Shown here: positions 52,322-63,690 of the stretch, piece after piece
Numbering within the stretch: position 1 is the first letter of the stretch
Layout: the number at the start of each line of letters is the position of its first letter
Source: Nectonema munidae
Taxonomy: Eukaryota > Nematomorpha > Nectonematoida > Nectonematidae
Reading direction: 5' to 3'
DNA: 64,000 nucleotides
NCBI GenBank assembly: GCA_030549495.1
Contig: JAUIRK010000947.1
Coordinates: 376,001-440,000, forward strand
Position numbers and translations under genes: made by a program
The notes under the pieces: generated by a model
What the model saw: the letters and a program-made list of their open reading frames with translations, nothing else
Databases searched by the model: none
What the model was told of the DNA's origin: nothing

Positions 52322-53867
52322 CCTCTAGCCCTCTTTAAAATCGCAACTGCATTAAACACAGGGAAAAAAGCTAATTTAACGTAAATTTAAGGAGAAAAGA
52401 TAAAAGCCACTGCTTTCTATTTATTCAAACTTTAAAAGTTAACTTTTTGTAAAATTTTTACACATTTTAATTTTTTTACAAAAATGAAAAACTGTTCACG
52501 CACCGCCATGGATCCGTGGATTCCAGGTTAACAACAACCGTGGTATATCAAAGCCTTAAAAATAACAAATCATCTTCGGTCATTGTTTTGAGCAATATAT
52601 GCAAATTTGTCTTCCCATTAGCGGATTAATTAAGATTTGCCATTTTGTTTTTGCTTTGTATTTTAGTGAACATATTAAATTGTGGCCACTAGTTTAATCT
52701 GCTTGATTTTTCCTTTATTAGATTTGTCTAGGAATACCAATTTATTATTGTGTTTTGAAAACATTCAATTTTTACCAGCTTTCGGATTTTTTAGTCACTA
52801 TCAATCAATAATTTATAAATATAAAAAATTATATGAATCTATGATTTTTTCGAGTATTACATAGAACATTCTAATTTAGAAATAAATAAAGATTTATATA
52901 TTTTGAATTTATATTTTTGAAAAACTTTCATATAAAATTATTTCAATATGAAATATATTTTATTTTTTAATTCGATGATAAGAAAGGTATTTTCTTCCTG
53001 ATGGTTTGATATATGCTAAAGATGACTATGAGTTTGAAAAATTTTCATCCGAAATTCAGCAAACAATATGTTGTCCAAATTTCTTACTTACTTTTCGAAA
53101 CATTTTATGCCAAAAATAAAAAGGCTAATCATAATTCCATTTTCTTATAAATCTATTTCACGTTAGACAAATAACAATGCTGAATCTATTAATCATATAC
53201 TAATTATTGGCCTTGATTGGAACCCTCAATCTGTTAAAAATTTTAAAATTTACAGAGAGAGAGAGAAATTTTATTGCAAAGAAAAAGTGTTCACAACGAG
53301 AAAAAAATGAATATATCTATATATAATATATATTCATAACAAAGTGGTCATGATAAGTTTTTTCCAATAAAAAATATATATAAAAAAAAAATCTAACTTT
53401 TCTGTTACACAAATGGTCTGGTTTCGATTCGTGATTGTGACTATCCTTACCATCTGTCCAGCTATGGAAGTTTACTCTTTTTTTGGATGCGATAAAATAA
53501 ACAATATATATATTGGAACAAATAACTCTTATATATACATATTTTTCAAATAAACCTTTCAACTTAGTTTTCATTATTAGGGTGTGAAAATTTATGAAAT
53601 TTACAATCAAATTTACAGCGTTTGTCTGAAAATTGTATCCAAAAATATTATTCAAATTTTAAATAAGATATATTAAAATTTTATACTATATAAATCATGC
53701 TGATTTCATTTCTGTACTCAATTTTTGCAATTAGGGTGTCAAAATGTGTAAAAGTAAAAATAAATTTTGCTATTTATTTCCACGAATATTATTCGAATTT
53801 TAAATAAAATTATTTTTTTATAAAAAATCGACCATGCTGATCTAATTTCTCGATTCAGTTTTCGCTA
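52322..53867. other. AT-rich stretch, nothing recognised
   Basis: No gene, no named repeat. A short (GA)n at 53251-53268 and an AT microsatellite near 53310-53330. Confidence 0.4.
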
Positions 53868-55539
53868 TTAACACTAGAAAGACCAAAATTTTTCCCCACC
53901 TAGAAGGACCAAGCAGTTTTTTTGACTGCTTGAAAATTACCAAGTTTTTCCTGAATCAAAATACATATTATATGATAATTTTAGAAAATATATTTTATAA
54001 TTATAACAAATTTTTAACAGTCTAAAAATCAAAAGTTATTTTTGACACTTTTTACATATATTTCTTTTAATCAGACTTCCAGTGCACTTGCCACAAACAT
54101 ATTTTTTGCATCCAATACTATCTTTGGTTATATTATTTTTACATTGCTTTCTTTCTTCTTTTGTTTCTTTTCTGTCTTTATCACTTTCTTTTATCATATT
54201 TTTTTAAGTTCTGTTGTTAAGCGTTGTATGTATTTTTTCTTGTTATTTTCGAATTAAGAACGTCTTTATATTCACACAAGCATTAATTGCAGCTATATTG
54301 AGCATATTATAGAAAACATGCACAAGCCATCTCCTAGACCCAGCTTAACCCTGTATTGTTTCGCCCTTTTATCAAAAATGTCAACATCGTACTTTGTATT
54401 ATTGTAAAAGTTTATCGTTTCATGCTTATCATTTGAGTCTATGGAGACACTTTCGTGCAAAATATTATGTTGACATTTGTTTTTTTAACTTTTAAAGAAG
54501 TTAATGTACAATGAATTTTTTTTTCTTTAAAAACTTTTATGGTGGAAATACTTGCAGTTTTATCAAAAACTAAGTCTGCATGCTTGAGGTACTCCTCTTC
54601 TTGAACTTTTTATTGTGCCAATGATACTTGTTTTTTGATATTTCAAAGTTTTAGCAAGTTTAATTGATGTAAAAAAATTATCTGTTCTAACGTTATAACC
54701 CTGATTAAAAAAAGGTTTCATCAGTTGAAGAAAAATTCTTTCACCAACTGTTTCGCCTTTTCTTCTTTCGTTATCTTTATCAGTATAAATAAAGGCATTT
54801 TAAACAAACTTTGAGTCCACATCTACTAATTACCAAAATTTAATTCCAAACTTGTCTGGTTTATTAGACATATATTGTCGTATAGGACATCTCGTTTTTG
54901 AAGGAAGCAACTGTTCATCAACACAAAGATATGGAGAAGGATTATAAACACATTTACAGTTTTCAATGAAAATATTAAAAATTTCTGAAATTGCTAGTTT
55001 ATTGTTAACAAGCCTAGAAATTCGTGTAGACTTTATATCGAATTTTAAAGCTCGAATTCTTTCTTAAAAATTTTTTCTATTCATTGTATTTTTAAATATT
55101 AAAATATCCTATTTTTTAGACCATAGGTCTGAAATCGAAGCATTCTTACGAGCGAGTATTCCTCTTGCATAAAATAATCCGATAAACTTTTCAAGATCTT
55201 CAAAAGAGAAATCCCAATTCTGATCAAATTAATTTTTTCCTCGAATTAAAGTGCAATTGAAAATAATTTTCATGATCTTCTTATCAAAAAAATTTTTCCA
55301 ACTTGATGTGAAACTGTACTTAAATGTAAATCGTTTAGCAAATGAGAATGTACCTTGTTGCTTTCGAACAATATTTTGGATCGATTTTTTCTTTCCCATT
55401 TATTTGTAACCATTTATAAGCATCCGTAAAAAAAACGTCATTAGTAATTTGAAATAATTATCATCTTCAAGTTCGATTACACTTTCATATGAATCATTAA
55501 ATTTTTTTCCTTTCTTTAATATTGAATTTGAATATCTTA

Positions 55540-57100
55540 TTTAGATTTAAGCATAAATGTGTGAAAAAAGTTAAAAAGAAATGAGCTAAGTTTGGGAGAA
55601 AAAATTGAATTGTTGAAAGATTCGACTGGCAGAAGTCAAAGGCAGTTGGCAGAAAAATTCAATGTAAGCAAAACCCAAGTCCAATCTATTTTGAAGCGTA
55701 AAAATATAATCATGAGTTCGAATACATCAATGAAGAGGAAAAGAGTTTCAACATCCTCGAACTTTGAAGATATAGATGAGCTAGCTTGGCAATGGTTCCA
55801 GAAAGCCAGAAGTATACATGTGCCTATATCTCGACCAATGATACAAGAACAGGCACTTATTTTTGCTGAAAAACTGGGTAAACATGATTTTAAAGCATCA
55901 CAGGGTTGGTTGAATAAATTTAAAAATAGGCATTCAATAAAATTTGGAGCAATTTGTGGCGAAAAAGGATCTGTAGATATCGAATCCGTAGAAGAATGGA
56001 AGGTGAAAGTTGTAGAATTGATTAAAAATTATAAATATGAGGATATCTATAATATGGATGAGACGGGCTTATTTTACAGATGCTTACCTAATAAAATTTT
56101 GAAAGTGAAAGGGGAGCCGTGTATAGGTGAAAAAAAATCGAAGAATAGAATCACAGTCTCGCTTTGCGTTAATATGAATGGTCAATTTGAAAAACCACTC
56201 ATCATTGGACACAACAAAAAGCCTCGCTGTTTTAAAAATGTTAATGTTGACAAGCTCAACTTTAAATGGTCATACAACAAAAAATCTTGGATGACTTCAA
56301 GCGTTTTCAGCGAATGGTTGAAAACCTTTAATGATAATCGACGTCAAAAACGTAATGTCCTTCTCTTTTTAGATAATGCACCATCTCACACCAAAATTGA
56401 AATGACGAACATCAAATTAGTTTTCTTGCCAGTCAACACCACTTCTGTTCTTCAACCACTCGATCAAGGAATAATCCAGTTTCAAAATGTAAACAGTCTA
56501 CTGTTCAAAATGTTTTCAAAAGAGTGGATTTCATTTTGATGAAATAACCAGTGAAGAAACTGAAAACTATCATTCACTGAATGGACTGATAGACGAAGTG
56601 ACAAGTAGGTTAAATATAACTAACAAAATAACAGCTGATCTGTATAGCTCAATAGATGAAGATGTAGAGACGTCAGAAAAGCTCTATGAGGGTTGGGAAG
56701 AAAGAATGGTGAATGAATATCTTAATGAAGCAGATAAAAATGAAAGTGATGATGAAGAAGATAAGGAGGAAGAAACGGTTCAGTCTGGCATTAGCTCAAA
56801 TGAAGCGTTACATATGATTGAGAAAGTAAAAGAGTATTGCCTCGAAAAGGACATAAGTGATGTCTGGATGCACCTATCAAAAGCAGAATCCTTAATTCAG
56901 AAACAATTATTCTTTTGTGAAAACCGGAAAAAACAAGTAACGATTGATTCTTTTTTTAAATCAAAATAAAGCTTTAATGTGTTTTCTTTGTTTTTTATGA
57001 TTCACGTCTGTTAACTAAAAAATTCACAATTAGGACCACCCCGATAATACGACCAATAAAGTTTAGTCCCAAAGGTGGTCTTAATAACGGAGTTCTACTG
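55540..57100 (+). mobile_element. Tigger (pogo-type) DNA transposon, 5' end missing
   Basis: The 3' terminal repeat is intact: read inwards it starts CAGTAGAACTCCGTTATTAA, with TA next to it at 57101-57102. No matching repeat is found at the 5' side, so the 5' end is truncated or decayed. Carries one transposase gene in two pieces. Inserted in the piggyBac N-terminal coding sequence. Confidence 0.8.
55592..56969 (+). pseudogene. Tigger transposase with CENP-B-type DNA-binding domain
   Basis: Pogo/Tigger transposases bind the terminal repeats through N-terminal helix-turn-helix domains and cut with a DDE nuclease. Here the first HTH reads GRSQRQLAEKFNVSKTQV, followed by a CENP-B-like HTH (residues about 62-130, KASQGWLNKFKNRHSI). 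The DDE domain has NMDETGLFYR (D156), LFLDNAPSH (D261) and LQPLDQG (D291), the DD29D spacing of the family, so the catalytic triad is present. After residue about 296 there is a deletion of roughly 60 residues and a frame change near 56515. The remaining C-terminal part (GFHFDEITSEE, then an acidic tail) ends at 56969. There is no in-frame ATG upstream of SLGEKIELL before a stop. Confidence 0.85.
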
Positions 57101-57508
57101 TATATCAAATATATTTTCATTTTTTTCCGTGGATGATAATTCACTTTCACAACTACTTTCCAAACCTTCCAAGTTTAAATTTAGCTCGTCTATTTTTATT
57201 AAAATATCTAGAATAAAAATTGGAGTTGAATGTGAATGAAAAAAGTTATTTTGTATTTTTTTCAAAAATAAAAAAAATATAGAAATATGAAAAAAAAGTT
57301 TAAATTTATAATTTAAAACGTTTAACACAAACAGACAAAATCTTGTTTTAATGTTTAAAATTTTTCAAAAAAAATTATTATTACTTAACAAAAACAGTCA
57401 AAATGACTACTTGGTCTTTTAGATTGTATGGAGTAGTACTTTTAACAGAAGAGTAAGACTAACAGATACTGTACTCGACAAATGTAAATTGTAGTTGAAA
57501 AGTACGGA

Positions 57509-58672
57509 ATGATATACTCTTATAAACATTTACCAACCGATGAAATAGCTTTTGAAATTTATGAAACAAATTTGAAACCTTTAAAATCAACAGGGGGTGG
57601 GAATTGTTTGTTTCTTGTTCTAGTTGGAAACGAAAAACTTTCAACAGAAAACAGATTGAAAACAGCTTTAAAAATTAATTTGAATAAAACATTTTATAAT
57701 TTATGTGTCAAAAATTTAGGTATAGAGAAAGTTTCATGTGATTTAGAGCAAGAATATGAAAAAATATGTTTGAAAATTTTTAATTGTTCTGCATTTGCGA
57801 TTAAAGCAGCTTCGACTGTTATTGAAACTCAAATTAAATCAATTTATCCTGGAATTAACGGTAGCAAGGATTTAGTTTACAAAAGATTAAATACAATTTT
57901 CCATCCAAAAATCAACCCACGAGTAACAGAAACAGGTATTTTAGCTTATCATGGGGATTTTATTACTGTTTTATGGTCATCAACTTATTTTCCTACGGAA
58001 AACACTGGTTATTTTTTCTGGAATCCAAATCATTTCGTGATTTCAAACCATAATTATGGCTTAGTCAATGAATTCGCAGAACAATTAATAGAATTTTCTA
58101 AAAAGGAATATGACATTTATTGGAATAATACACAAAATATAGAAAATGGAAATACATGCCATGAAAAGGATCCAATTAGGAAAAATACATTATTAAATTT
58201 TTTATCATTCTCAGAAATAACAAAACTACTAATCAATAGTATAGATATAGTACATAAAATTACTGATAATCTTAAAAATAATGAGTATTTCATTTTATAT
58301 ATGGAAACAAAAAATAGAAGGAGAAACTTTGATGACAATTGTGGTGTTTGGTATGGGAATTTGATAAAAAAATATTTTTACTTTGAAAATATAGATAATT
58401 CCTACACATTTTTAAAAAGAAATTCTTCGGGAAATTTTGGAAAAACAGTAAAAAACAAATTTCAACATGTAGAAAAACAACCAGATTTGATCATTTTAAA
58501 TCGGTATTATACCTATTTGAAAATTGATAAAATTACAAAAGAAGAGTGCCATGGTTTGAACAATTTCCAGGAAATCAAATTGATATATCTAACAAATATC
58601 TTTATGAGTATCTTGGGGAGTACCCTGAACAAAAAATTTCTATATACTATAACTCAAAAACCTATCATATGA
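57509..58672 (+). CDS. OTU-like (vertnin-like) protein, transposon-associated
   Basis: 387 residues. An OTU-like fold is indicated by TGGGNCLF (C33) and FWNPNHFVIS (H175), the positions of the catalytic Cys and His of OTU proteases. The Asp normally three residues before Cys is Gly, so activity is doubtful. Between them lie GNEKLSTENRLKTALKI and IETQIKSIYPGINGS, a pattern shared with vertnin and many transposon-borne proteins in invertebrates. The C-terminal 200 residues (NNFQEIKLIYLTNIFM and others) are unfamiliar. The ATG is in good context and the frame is open for 1.16 kb in very AT-rich DNA, which suggests recent function. A Mutator-like transposase relic follows at once on the same strand. 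Confidence 0.6.
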   Translation: MIYSYKHLPTDEIAFEIYETNLKPLKSTGGGNCLFLVLVGNEKLSTENRLKTALKINLNKTFYNLCVKNLGIEKVSCDLEQEYEKICLKIFNCSAFAIKAASTVIETQIKSIYPGINGSKDLVYKRLNTIFHPKINPRVTETGILAYHGDFITVLWSSTYFPTENTGYFFWNPNHFVISNHNYGLVNEFAEQLIEFSKKEYDIYWNNTQNIENGNTCHEKDPIRKNTLLNFLSFSEITKLLINSIDIVHKITDNLKNNEYFILYMETKNRRRNFDDNCGVWYGNLIKKYFYFENIDNSYTFLKRNSSGNFGKTVKNKFQHVEKQPDLIILNRYYTYLKIDKITKEECHGLNNFQEIKLIYLTNIFMSILGSTLNKKFLYTITQKPII

Positions 58673-58969
58673 ATATTTCAGAACACCCAATGAAACAATA
58701 AGAGAAAAATTAAATCAAAACAAAAAGTATTTTCATAGAATCAATAAAAGATGCTGAACATTTTAGAAATATGAGAGTAATATATGATGTTAAAAAAACA
58801 ATGAAAAATGAAATTTTTTTAATACAAATGTTGCTGATGAATATTAACATATATTGAACGTGATAAATACGGGAGATAATTACATTAAATCGTTCACCCA
58901 AAATAATCGGAAATACCCTTAACACAAATTTCTCATATAATTAATTGTGTTTATTATTCAAAGAGTTGG

Positions 58970-59880
58970 GTTTTAGGTATTGATAAAGCGTTCAATTTAT
59001 GATCTTGTTATGTGACTTGCACAGTGTATCAAGAGAGAAATTTATCCAAATGGTCAACTAAAAAGCACCTATTTTGATGGGACCTGTTTTTTACATTTTG
59101 ATTCAAGCTTCAATACATTTTGTGTTTTTTCCATACTTATCTTTAGTACTTAACGATAATTTTAAGAGCAAGTTTCAACAGGAACAACTTTAAATAGGAT
59201 CTGATCAGGAACTTGCTATGTTAAATATATAAGGTGTCATTTTCCTAATGTAAATATGTTGTTTTATGTGAGATATCTTGAAGGTAATATAAAAAGAACA
59301 TAAAGACAAAAACTGAGGCAAAAAGAAAAAAACTCTTTTATTAATAAAATATTTAGTACCAACGGCCTAACATCTTCATTAAGTGAGTTTGATGAAAAGG
59401 TAAAATTAATAATTGAAAACTTTTAACAGAATATAAATCAAAATTTAAATTTCCTAAATAAATATTTTTCAATTATTAAAAAACATGTTGTAGAACCATG
59501 CTTAAAAAATTCCCATTTACAGATAAATTGGAAAAATAAACATTCGCAATCGTTAAATCATATAATCAAAAATTTAGTGGATTGGAAACCTAACAAAATG
59601 TTTCAACTCACCCGCAAGTTATATGATCAAAAACTTTTTCAAGAAAACCAAATAAAGTCCGCATTGCATGGACAAGAATATAATTTAGTGGGCGATGGTA
59701 TTAAATATCGAGTAAACTACATGCAGTGGATAAAATTATCGAATGAAGAAAGAGAAAAAATACAAGGATTTCATTAACGATTGGAAAACTTAATATGAAG
59801 CTAAATAGACAAAATCTCAAAATCAATTGTTGATAGCAAAAAGTGTTCAAAAGATAGCTCTGAAGTCTGGCCAAAAAAGA
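58970..59880 (+). pseudogene. Mutator-like (MULE) transposase relic
   Basis: Near 59080-59220 one frame reads KAPILMGPVFYILIQAS and then IGSDQELAML, matching the MULE pattern of a GP..IH strand and the GTDGE..L motif of the DDE core. From 59480 to 59780 a second piece reads IIKNLVDWKPNKMFQLT and KYRVNYMQWIKLSNEERE, the helical C-terminus. Stops and at least one frame change interrupt it. With the OTU-like gene just upstream on the same strand it may be one composite element. Terminal repeats were not found. Confidence 0.55.
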
Positions 59881-60284
59881 CACCTTAAGAAAATGAAATT
59901 TTGGTATATTTCATTCATAATTTTTTAGGATGAACTCATTATCAAAAAAGAAAGTTTAGACTTTGCTTTGTTCAGTTACATTGAAGATTAATTGAATGTT
60001 ATAATATTTAATAAAATTTATTAAATAAATTTAATATCAGTTTATCCTGTTTTTGATTTACTAAACTAAGGTATTCTAGCATTTTAGTATAAACATCCAA
60101 ATCAATATAAAGATTTAAGCAATTTTCTGTAAATACTCTAAATCAATAATTATTTGCGCTTTGTCTTGAGATATTTTTGAGTAATTATTCCGATAAATCT
60201 GATGTTACAAACAAAGCAAAAATCATGAAGACAGTAGTTTTTAAAAATAGAAAAATTTTATTGAGAAAATAATACACATACAGT

Positions 60285-60345
60285 TGCGGATCGAAGGCGC
60301 GGGCCTCATGGGCCTAGGCCCCCACCCCATGAAAAATGGCTTTGA
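60285..60345. repeat. hAT-like terminal sequence
   Basis: CAGTTGCGGATCGAAGGCGC and a short GGGCCT/AGGCCC hairpin, unlike the AT-rich surroundings. The other end is not seen. Confidence 0.35.
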
Positions 60346-61229
60346 AAATTACCCTTACTAATGTATAAAAAATAAATTTTTGCAATTTATTCATGGCAAA
60401 ATAATGTTAAAAATATGAAAACATACGTAATTAGTGATTATACAGTTGTCGTATTCTCTGAAAACTTTAAGCAAAATTGCAAAAAATATATAAAAAAATC
60501 TTGTATACCACCCAAGAATTCCATTTCTGTGTCTTTTGCAATATATAATAAATACATGAACTAGGAGGAAAAAGAGGAAATAATATCAATTTCAGTTATT
60601 ACTGTAACATCTTATAATAAGGTAAATTCACATCCAAACATCAATTCAAACAGGAATAGATGAAAAATGCCACCCGATTATTCAATGCATCTTTTCTGTT
60701 TGCTTCAACCTTAAATAAAGTATTATGATTTGATTAAATATTTTTAAAGAGAAATTAATATATAATTTCTGACTTCTATTCTTTTGTAAAATTTTGGTCG
60801 TTTAGGCTTTAAAGCGATTCTTTTGACGAAGATTTGATAATACTCCAATATGTTTTCTGATAATAGGGAAGCATTATTTTAAAAACTTTTATATAATCCT
60901 ATAAGTGTAACAGCTTGTAAAACAGAACATAAAAGAAGAGTGAAATCAACACTTTTGACATAAAAATTGAATAATATAAAAAAAATACAAATAATCGGCG
61001 GTTCAAAACATGAATGTAATAATACAAGCAAACAATCGAAGATTTTTAACACCAAAAAACAAACTTTTAATAAAATTCTTAAAATGAAGAACAAACGATT
61101 TTATTAAAAATTTTGAAGTGTTTTTTTGCAAAAAAAATTATTGAAGTTTATTCGAGTTTGAGTGAAAAGTTAAACCCCTTAATTGGTCTTCAAAAACACC
61201 AACTGCTTTAATTGCTAAAACCAAGAGTT

Positions 61230-61469
61230 TTAAACACAAAGTTTGATAATTCCTTCTTCTATAGTTGGGGAAACTTTTTCCATACTTGGGTCCCTACTAA
61301 GGATTTTTTCATTTCCAAATAAGATGAGTAAGGCATCGTTAAACGAAGAGTTTCTATCTAGAGGCGTTGATAATGGCTTTAAGGCAGCTTTATAGATTTT
61401 AGAAAATATTTCATTTCTTAGTTGGTGTCTACAATTTTTAATCATCCCATACAGAGCAAATAGTATCAA
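61230..61469 (-). pseudogene. Second, decayed OTU-like copy in opposite orientation
   Basis: The - strand frame reads KIYKAALKPLSTPLDRN and then LLILFGNEKILS, clearly the same start as the intact copy at 57509 (YETNLKPLKSTGGGN and LVGNEKLS). The Cys is lost and the frame ends early. It faces the first copy across 2.6 kb. Confidence 0.6.
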
Positions 61470-61535
61470 TCATTTATCAAAAAATTACTTTTTATTGTTT
61501 TATACAGATCTTAAATGTCTCAATATTTTATAGTT

Positions 61536-61556
61536 GTTGTTGTTGTTGTTGTTTTA
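61536..61556. repeat. (TTG)n microsatellite
   Basis: Seven TTG/GTT triplets. Confidence 0.8.
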
Positions 61557-61664
61557 TTTGACACAGCTTGTAAAATGCAAGGATTTCGAAAGCTGGCATG
61601 AGGCTTTTACAAATTTAAGATGATTAATCACAGTTTTTGTGAATTTGTTTTTTTAGCATTGGGA

Positions 61665-62090
61665 GCCTTGGGGATCGAACCCCTGACCTTCAACTGTTAA
61701 GCTGAGAAGTCGGCATTCGTGGGCAGTGCCTGCGCTAAAGCTAAATTTCAAGGGGGGCTGAAATGAGGCAAAGAAACACATTTGCAAAAAATTTATTTCC
61801 TATATTACTTTATATCCTATATTACTTTGCTGAAAAGCATGAAGTACTTCTGTATAAAAACTTATAGAAATCTCATATTATACATACACATACACCAGCA
61901 TTTATATAAGATTATTGTGTACAATTATTGCTTATTTATTTTTCCTTTAAAAAGTGCATGGGGCAAAACCAAAAATTTTAGGGGGGGGGGGGGCAAAGAT
62001 TAATACGGGGGGGGGGGGGGGGCACGTGCCCCAAAATTATATAGGTAGCGCGGGCACTGTTCGTGGGCATAGGTGGGCACATATGGGCAT
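61665..62090 (-). mobile_element. tRNA-derived SINE split by a MITE
   Basis: On the - strand the B box GGGGTTCGATCCC (61673-61690 region) and its flanks form a tRNA-like head. The sequence continues past the hAT MITE at 61724-62059 into CCCACCTATGCCCACGAA. Removing the MITE joins the two halves. Confidence 0.55.
61724..62059 (-). mobile_element. hAT-type MITE, copy 2
   Basis: Ends CAGTGCCTGCGCT and AGCGCGGGCACTG with a perfect 8-bp duplication TTCGTGGG (61716-61723 and 62060-62067). High identity over its whole length to the copy at 7910-8230, in reverse orientation, including the two homopolymer runs. Confidence 0.85.
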
Positions 62091-62254
62091 TTTTTCTCAA
62101 AACCCTTCTTAAGCTAATGTATCTCTCTATTGAAAAGTTTTACGAATTGATCGTTTTTAATTTTTTAAAACCAGCTATAACTCTCCCAACTAGACGTGAT
62201 TCCAAAAACGTATAGATCATTTTTTTATTAACCAAAGTTATGTTACCTACATTA

Positions 62255-63150
62255 GGTTGAATTGTACCCATTATTTTTCAGACCATCTTCCTTTTATTTT
62301 TTTAATTAATTTTGATTGTTCAAATTCAACACAGAAAACTTATCCTAAATTATATAATAGAAATATTTTTATTAAAATTGCTAATAGCACTGATAGGGTA
62401 AGTAGTTCAAATTGTAATTCTAACGCAGAAACTTTCTTCTTCTTTTATGACTAATACAATAATCAACCTTATTGTAGAGGTCTAAGAAAACAGTCTTTAA
62501 TGAAAAACCCGATTTAGGTACAAGCAAAAACCTGGGATCACTGATAAGTTTAAGCTAGTAAGGGATCACTGAAAAATATGATCAAACTTAGAGAGTTTAA
62601 AAAAGGAAAAATAAATTGTGATTTGAATGAAAGATGTTTCGTTGAGAAACAAAATTAAATGTAAAATACGAAACCTAAAGCAGGCATATTACTTTGACTT
62701 GTTTTCTAATTGCAAATCTACTAAAGATTAATGGTTCAACATAAACTCCATTATCAAAGGAAGAAAAAATAATCAAGTTATTTTGTATGAAAATAGGATA
62801 AAAATTGATGATAATTTTGAGATTTCAGAGAAATTTAACAAATACTTTACATCTTTGTTTCATTATCATCTTCTAAGACAGCTTTCAGTAAGTCTGTCAC
62901 CCAGCATTCTCATAGTGGAATTACTTTTTTTAAACTTAAAAATTATTATCAAATTTTGTCAATTTTCTGACATCTATTGGACCTTAAAGTTCACAAGCAA
63001 GTTCCTATTTTGAAAAATAACCATGATTCTGAAATCTCAAATTACAGACTTATTTCTTTAATTACCATATTATCAAATTTTTTTTAAAAAGTCTCTAATT
63101 TTTCAACTTAATGAATATTTCGTAAAACATATCAGAATAAATCATTAATT
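62255..63150 (+). mobile_element. Decayed LINE (jockey/CR1/L2-like), endonuclease to early RT
   Basis: FSDHLPFIFLINFD (end of the endonuclease, SDHLP motif), then INSIIKGRKNNQVIL and ISEKFNKYFTSLF (linker region), then VPILKNNHDSEISNYRLI (start of the RT domain, SNYRPIS-like) in several frames. Many stops. The 3' part is missing. Confidence 0.65.
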
Positions 63151-63261
63151 TTAATTTTTTTTACAAAATTTTTTTTTTATTAAATTTTTCTTAAGATTTT
63201 ACTCTACCTTTTTATTTTCAAAAAAATATTTTTTTAAAATTTGGTTTTAAATTTTTATTTA

Positions 63262-63690
63262 ATGGATAGTTATTCTTCATTAATTTTAAAAGATTTAAAA
63301 ATTGTTCTTAGACCTATTAAATTGGAAGAGGTTAATCACTCTATTTATAGGGATTCTCAATCTTCAATTAAGAAAACATCACGTAAATGTGATAAATTAA
63401 ATTCTAAAAACTTAAATAATTTAGTGAAGAAAAGATCTAAAAGAATATTAAATCAGAAAAAATTAGAAGAAAATTTTCTTGATACCATAGAATCGAAAAA
63501 AAGAAATAATAAAAAACAGAATGTTAAAAACAAAAGTTTATCTAAAAAAAATCCAAATATCAGGCGTTCAAAAAATATCCCTGATCTAAATAAATCGAAA
63601 TATCATTATTCTGACAAAATACTACACGATGATAATTATATTCAAAGATCTCCGTCCAAAGTATCTAAATTACATAAATTCATTAAATAA
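63262..63690 (+). CDS. Hypothetical lysine-rich protein, 142 aa
   Basis: An ATG at 63262 opens a 142-codon frame, MDSYSSLILKDLKIVL and on, that is very rich in Lys, Asn and Ser (RKCDKLNSKNLNNLVKKRSK and similar) and strongly basic throughout. No domain is recognised. It begins about 100 bases past a LINE fragment, so it may belong to another transposon or be a host exon whose context lies to the right of the window. A 429-bp open frame is not rare enough in DNA this AT-rich to prove a gene. Confidence 0.3.
   Translation: MDSYSSLILKDLKIVLRPIKLEEVNHSIYRDSQSSIKKTSRKCDKLNSKNLNNLVKKRSKRILNQKKLEENFLDTIESKKRNNKKQNVKNKSLSKKNPNIRRSKNIPDLNKSKYHYSDKILHDDNYIQRSPSKVSKLHKFIK

Larger units (their letters stand above)
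53872..57441 (-). mobile_element. piggyBac element interrupted by a Tigger insertion
   Basis: The left end CACTAGAAAGACCAAAA follows TTAA (53868-53871). The right end carries the matching inverted CAATCTAAAAGACCAAGTAG near 57400-57427, and a TTAA lies at 57442-57445, 14 bases further, so the right border is not exact. Transposase pieces on the - strand: an acidic N-terminus (57095-57328), CVDEQLLPSKTRCPIRQY near 54900, RTDNFFTSIKLAKTL near 54670, and the C-terminal Cys-rich GCKKYVCGKCTGSL near 54090. Stops and frame changes show it is dead. The Tigger copy (about 55540-57100) splits the N-terminal part. Confidence 0.8.
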
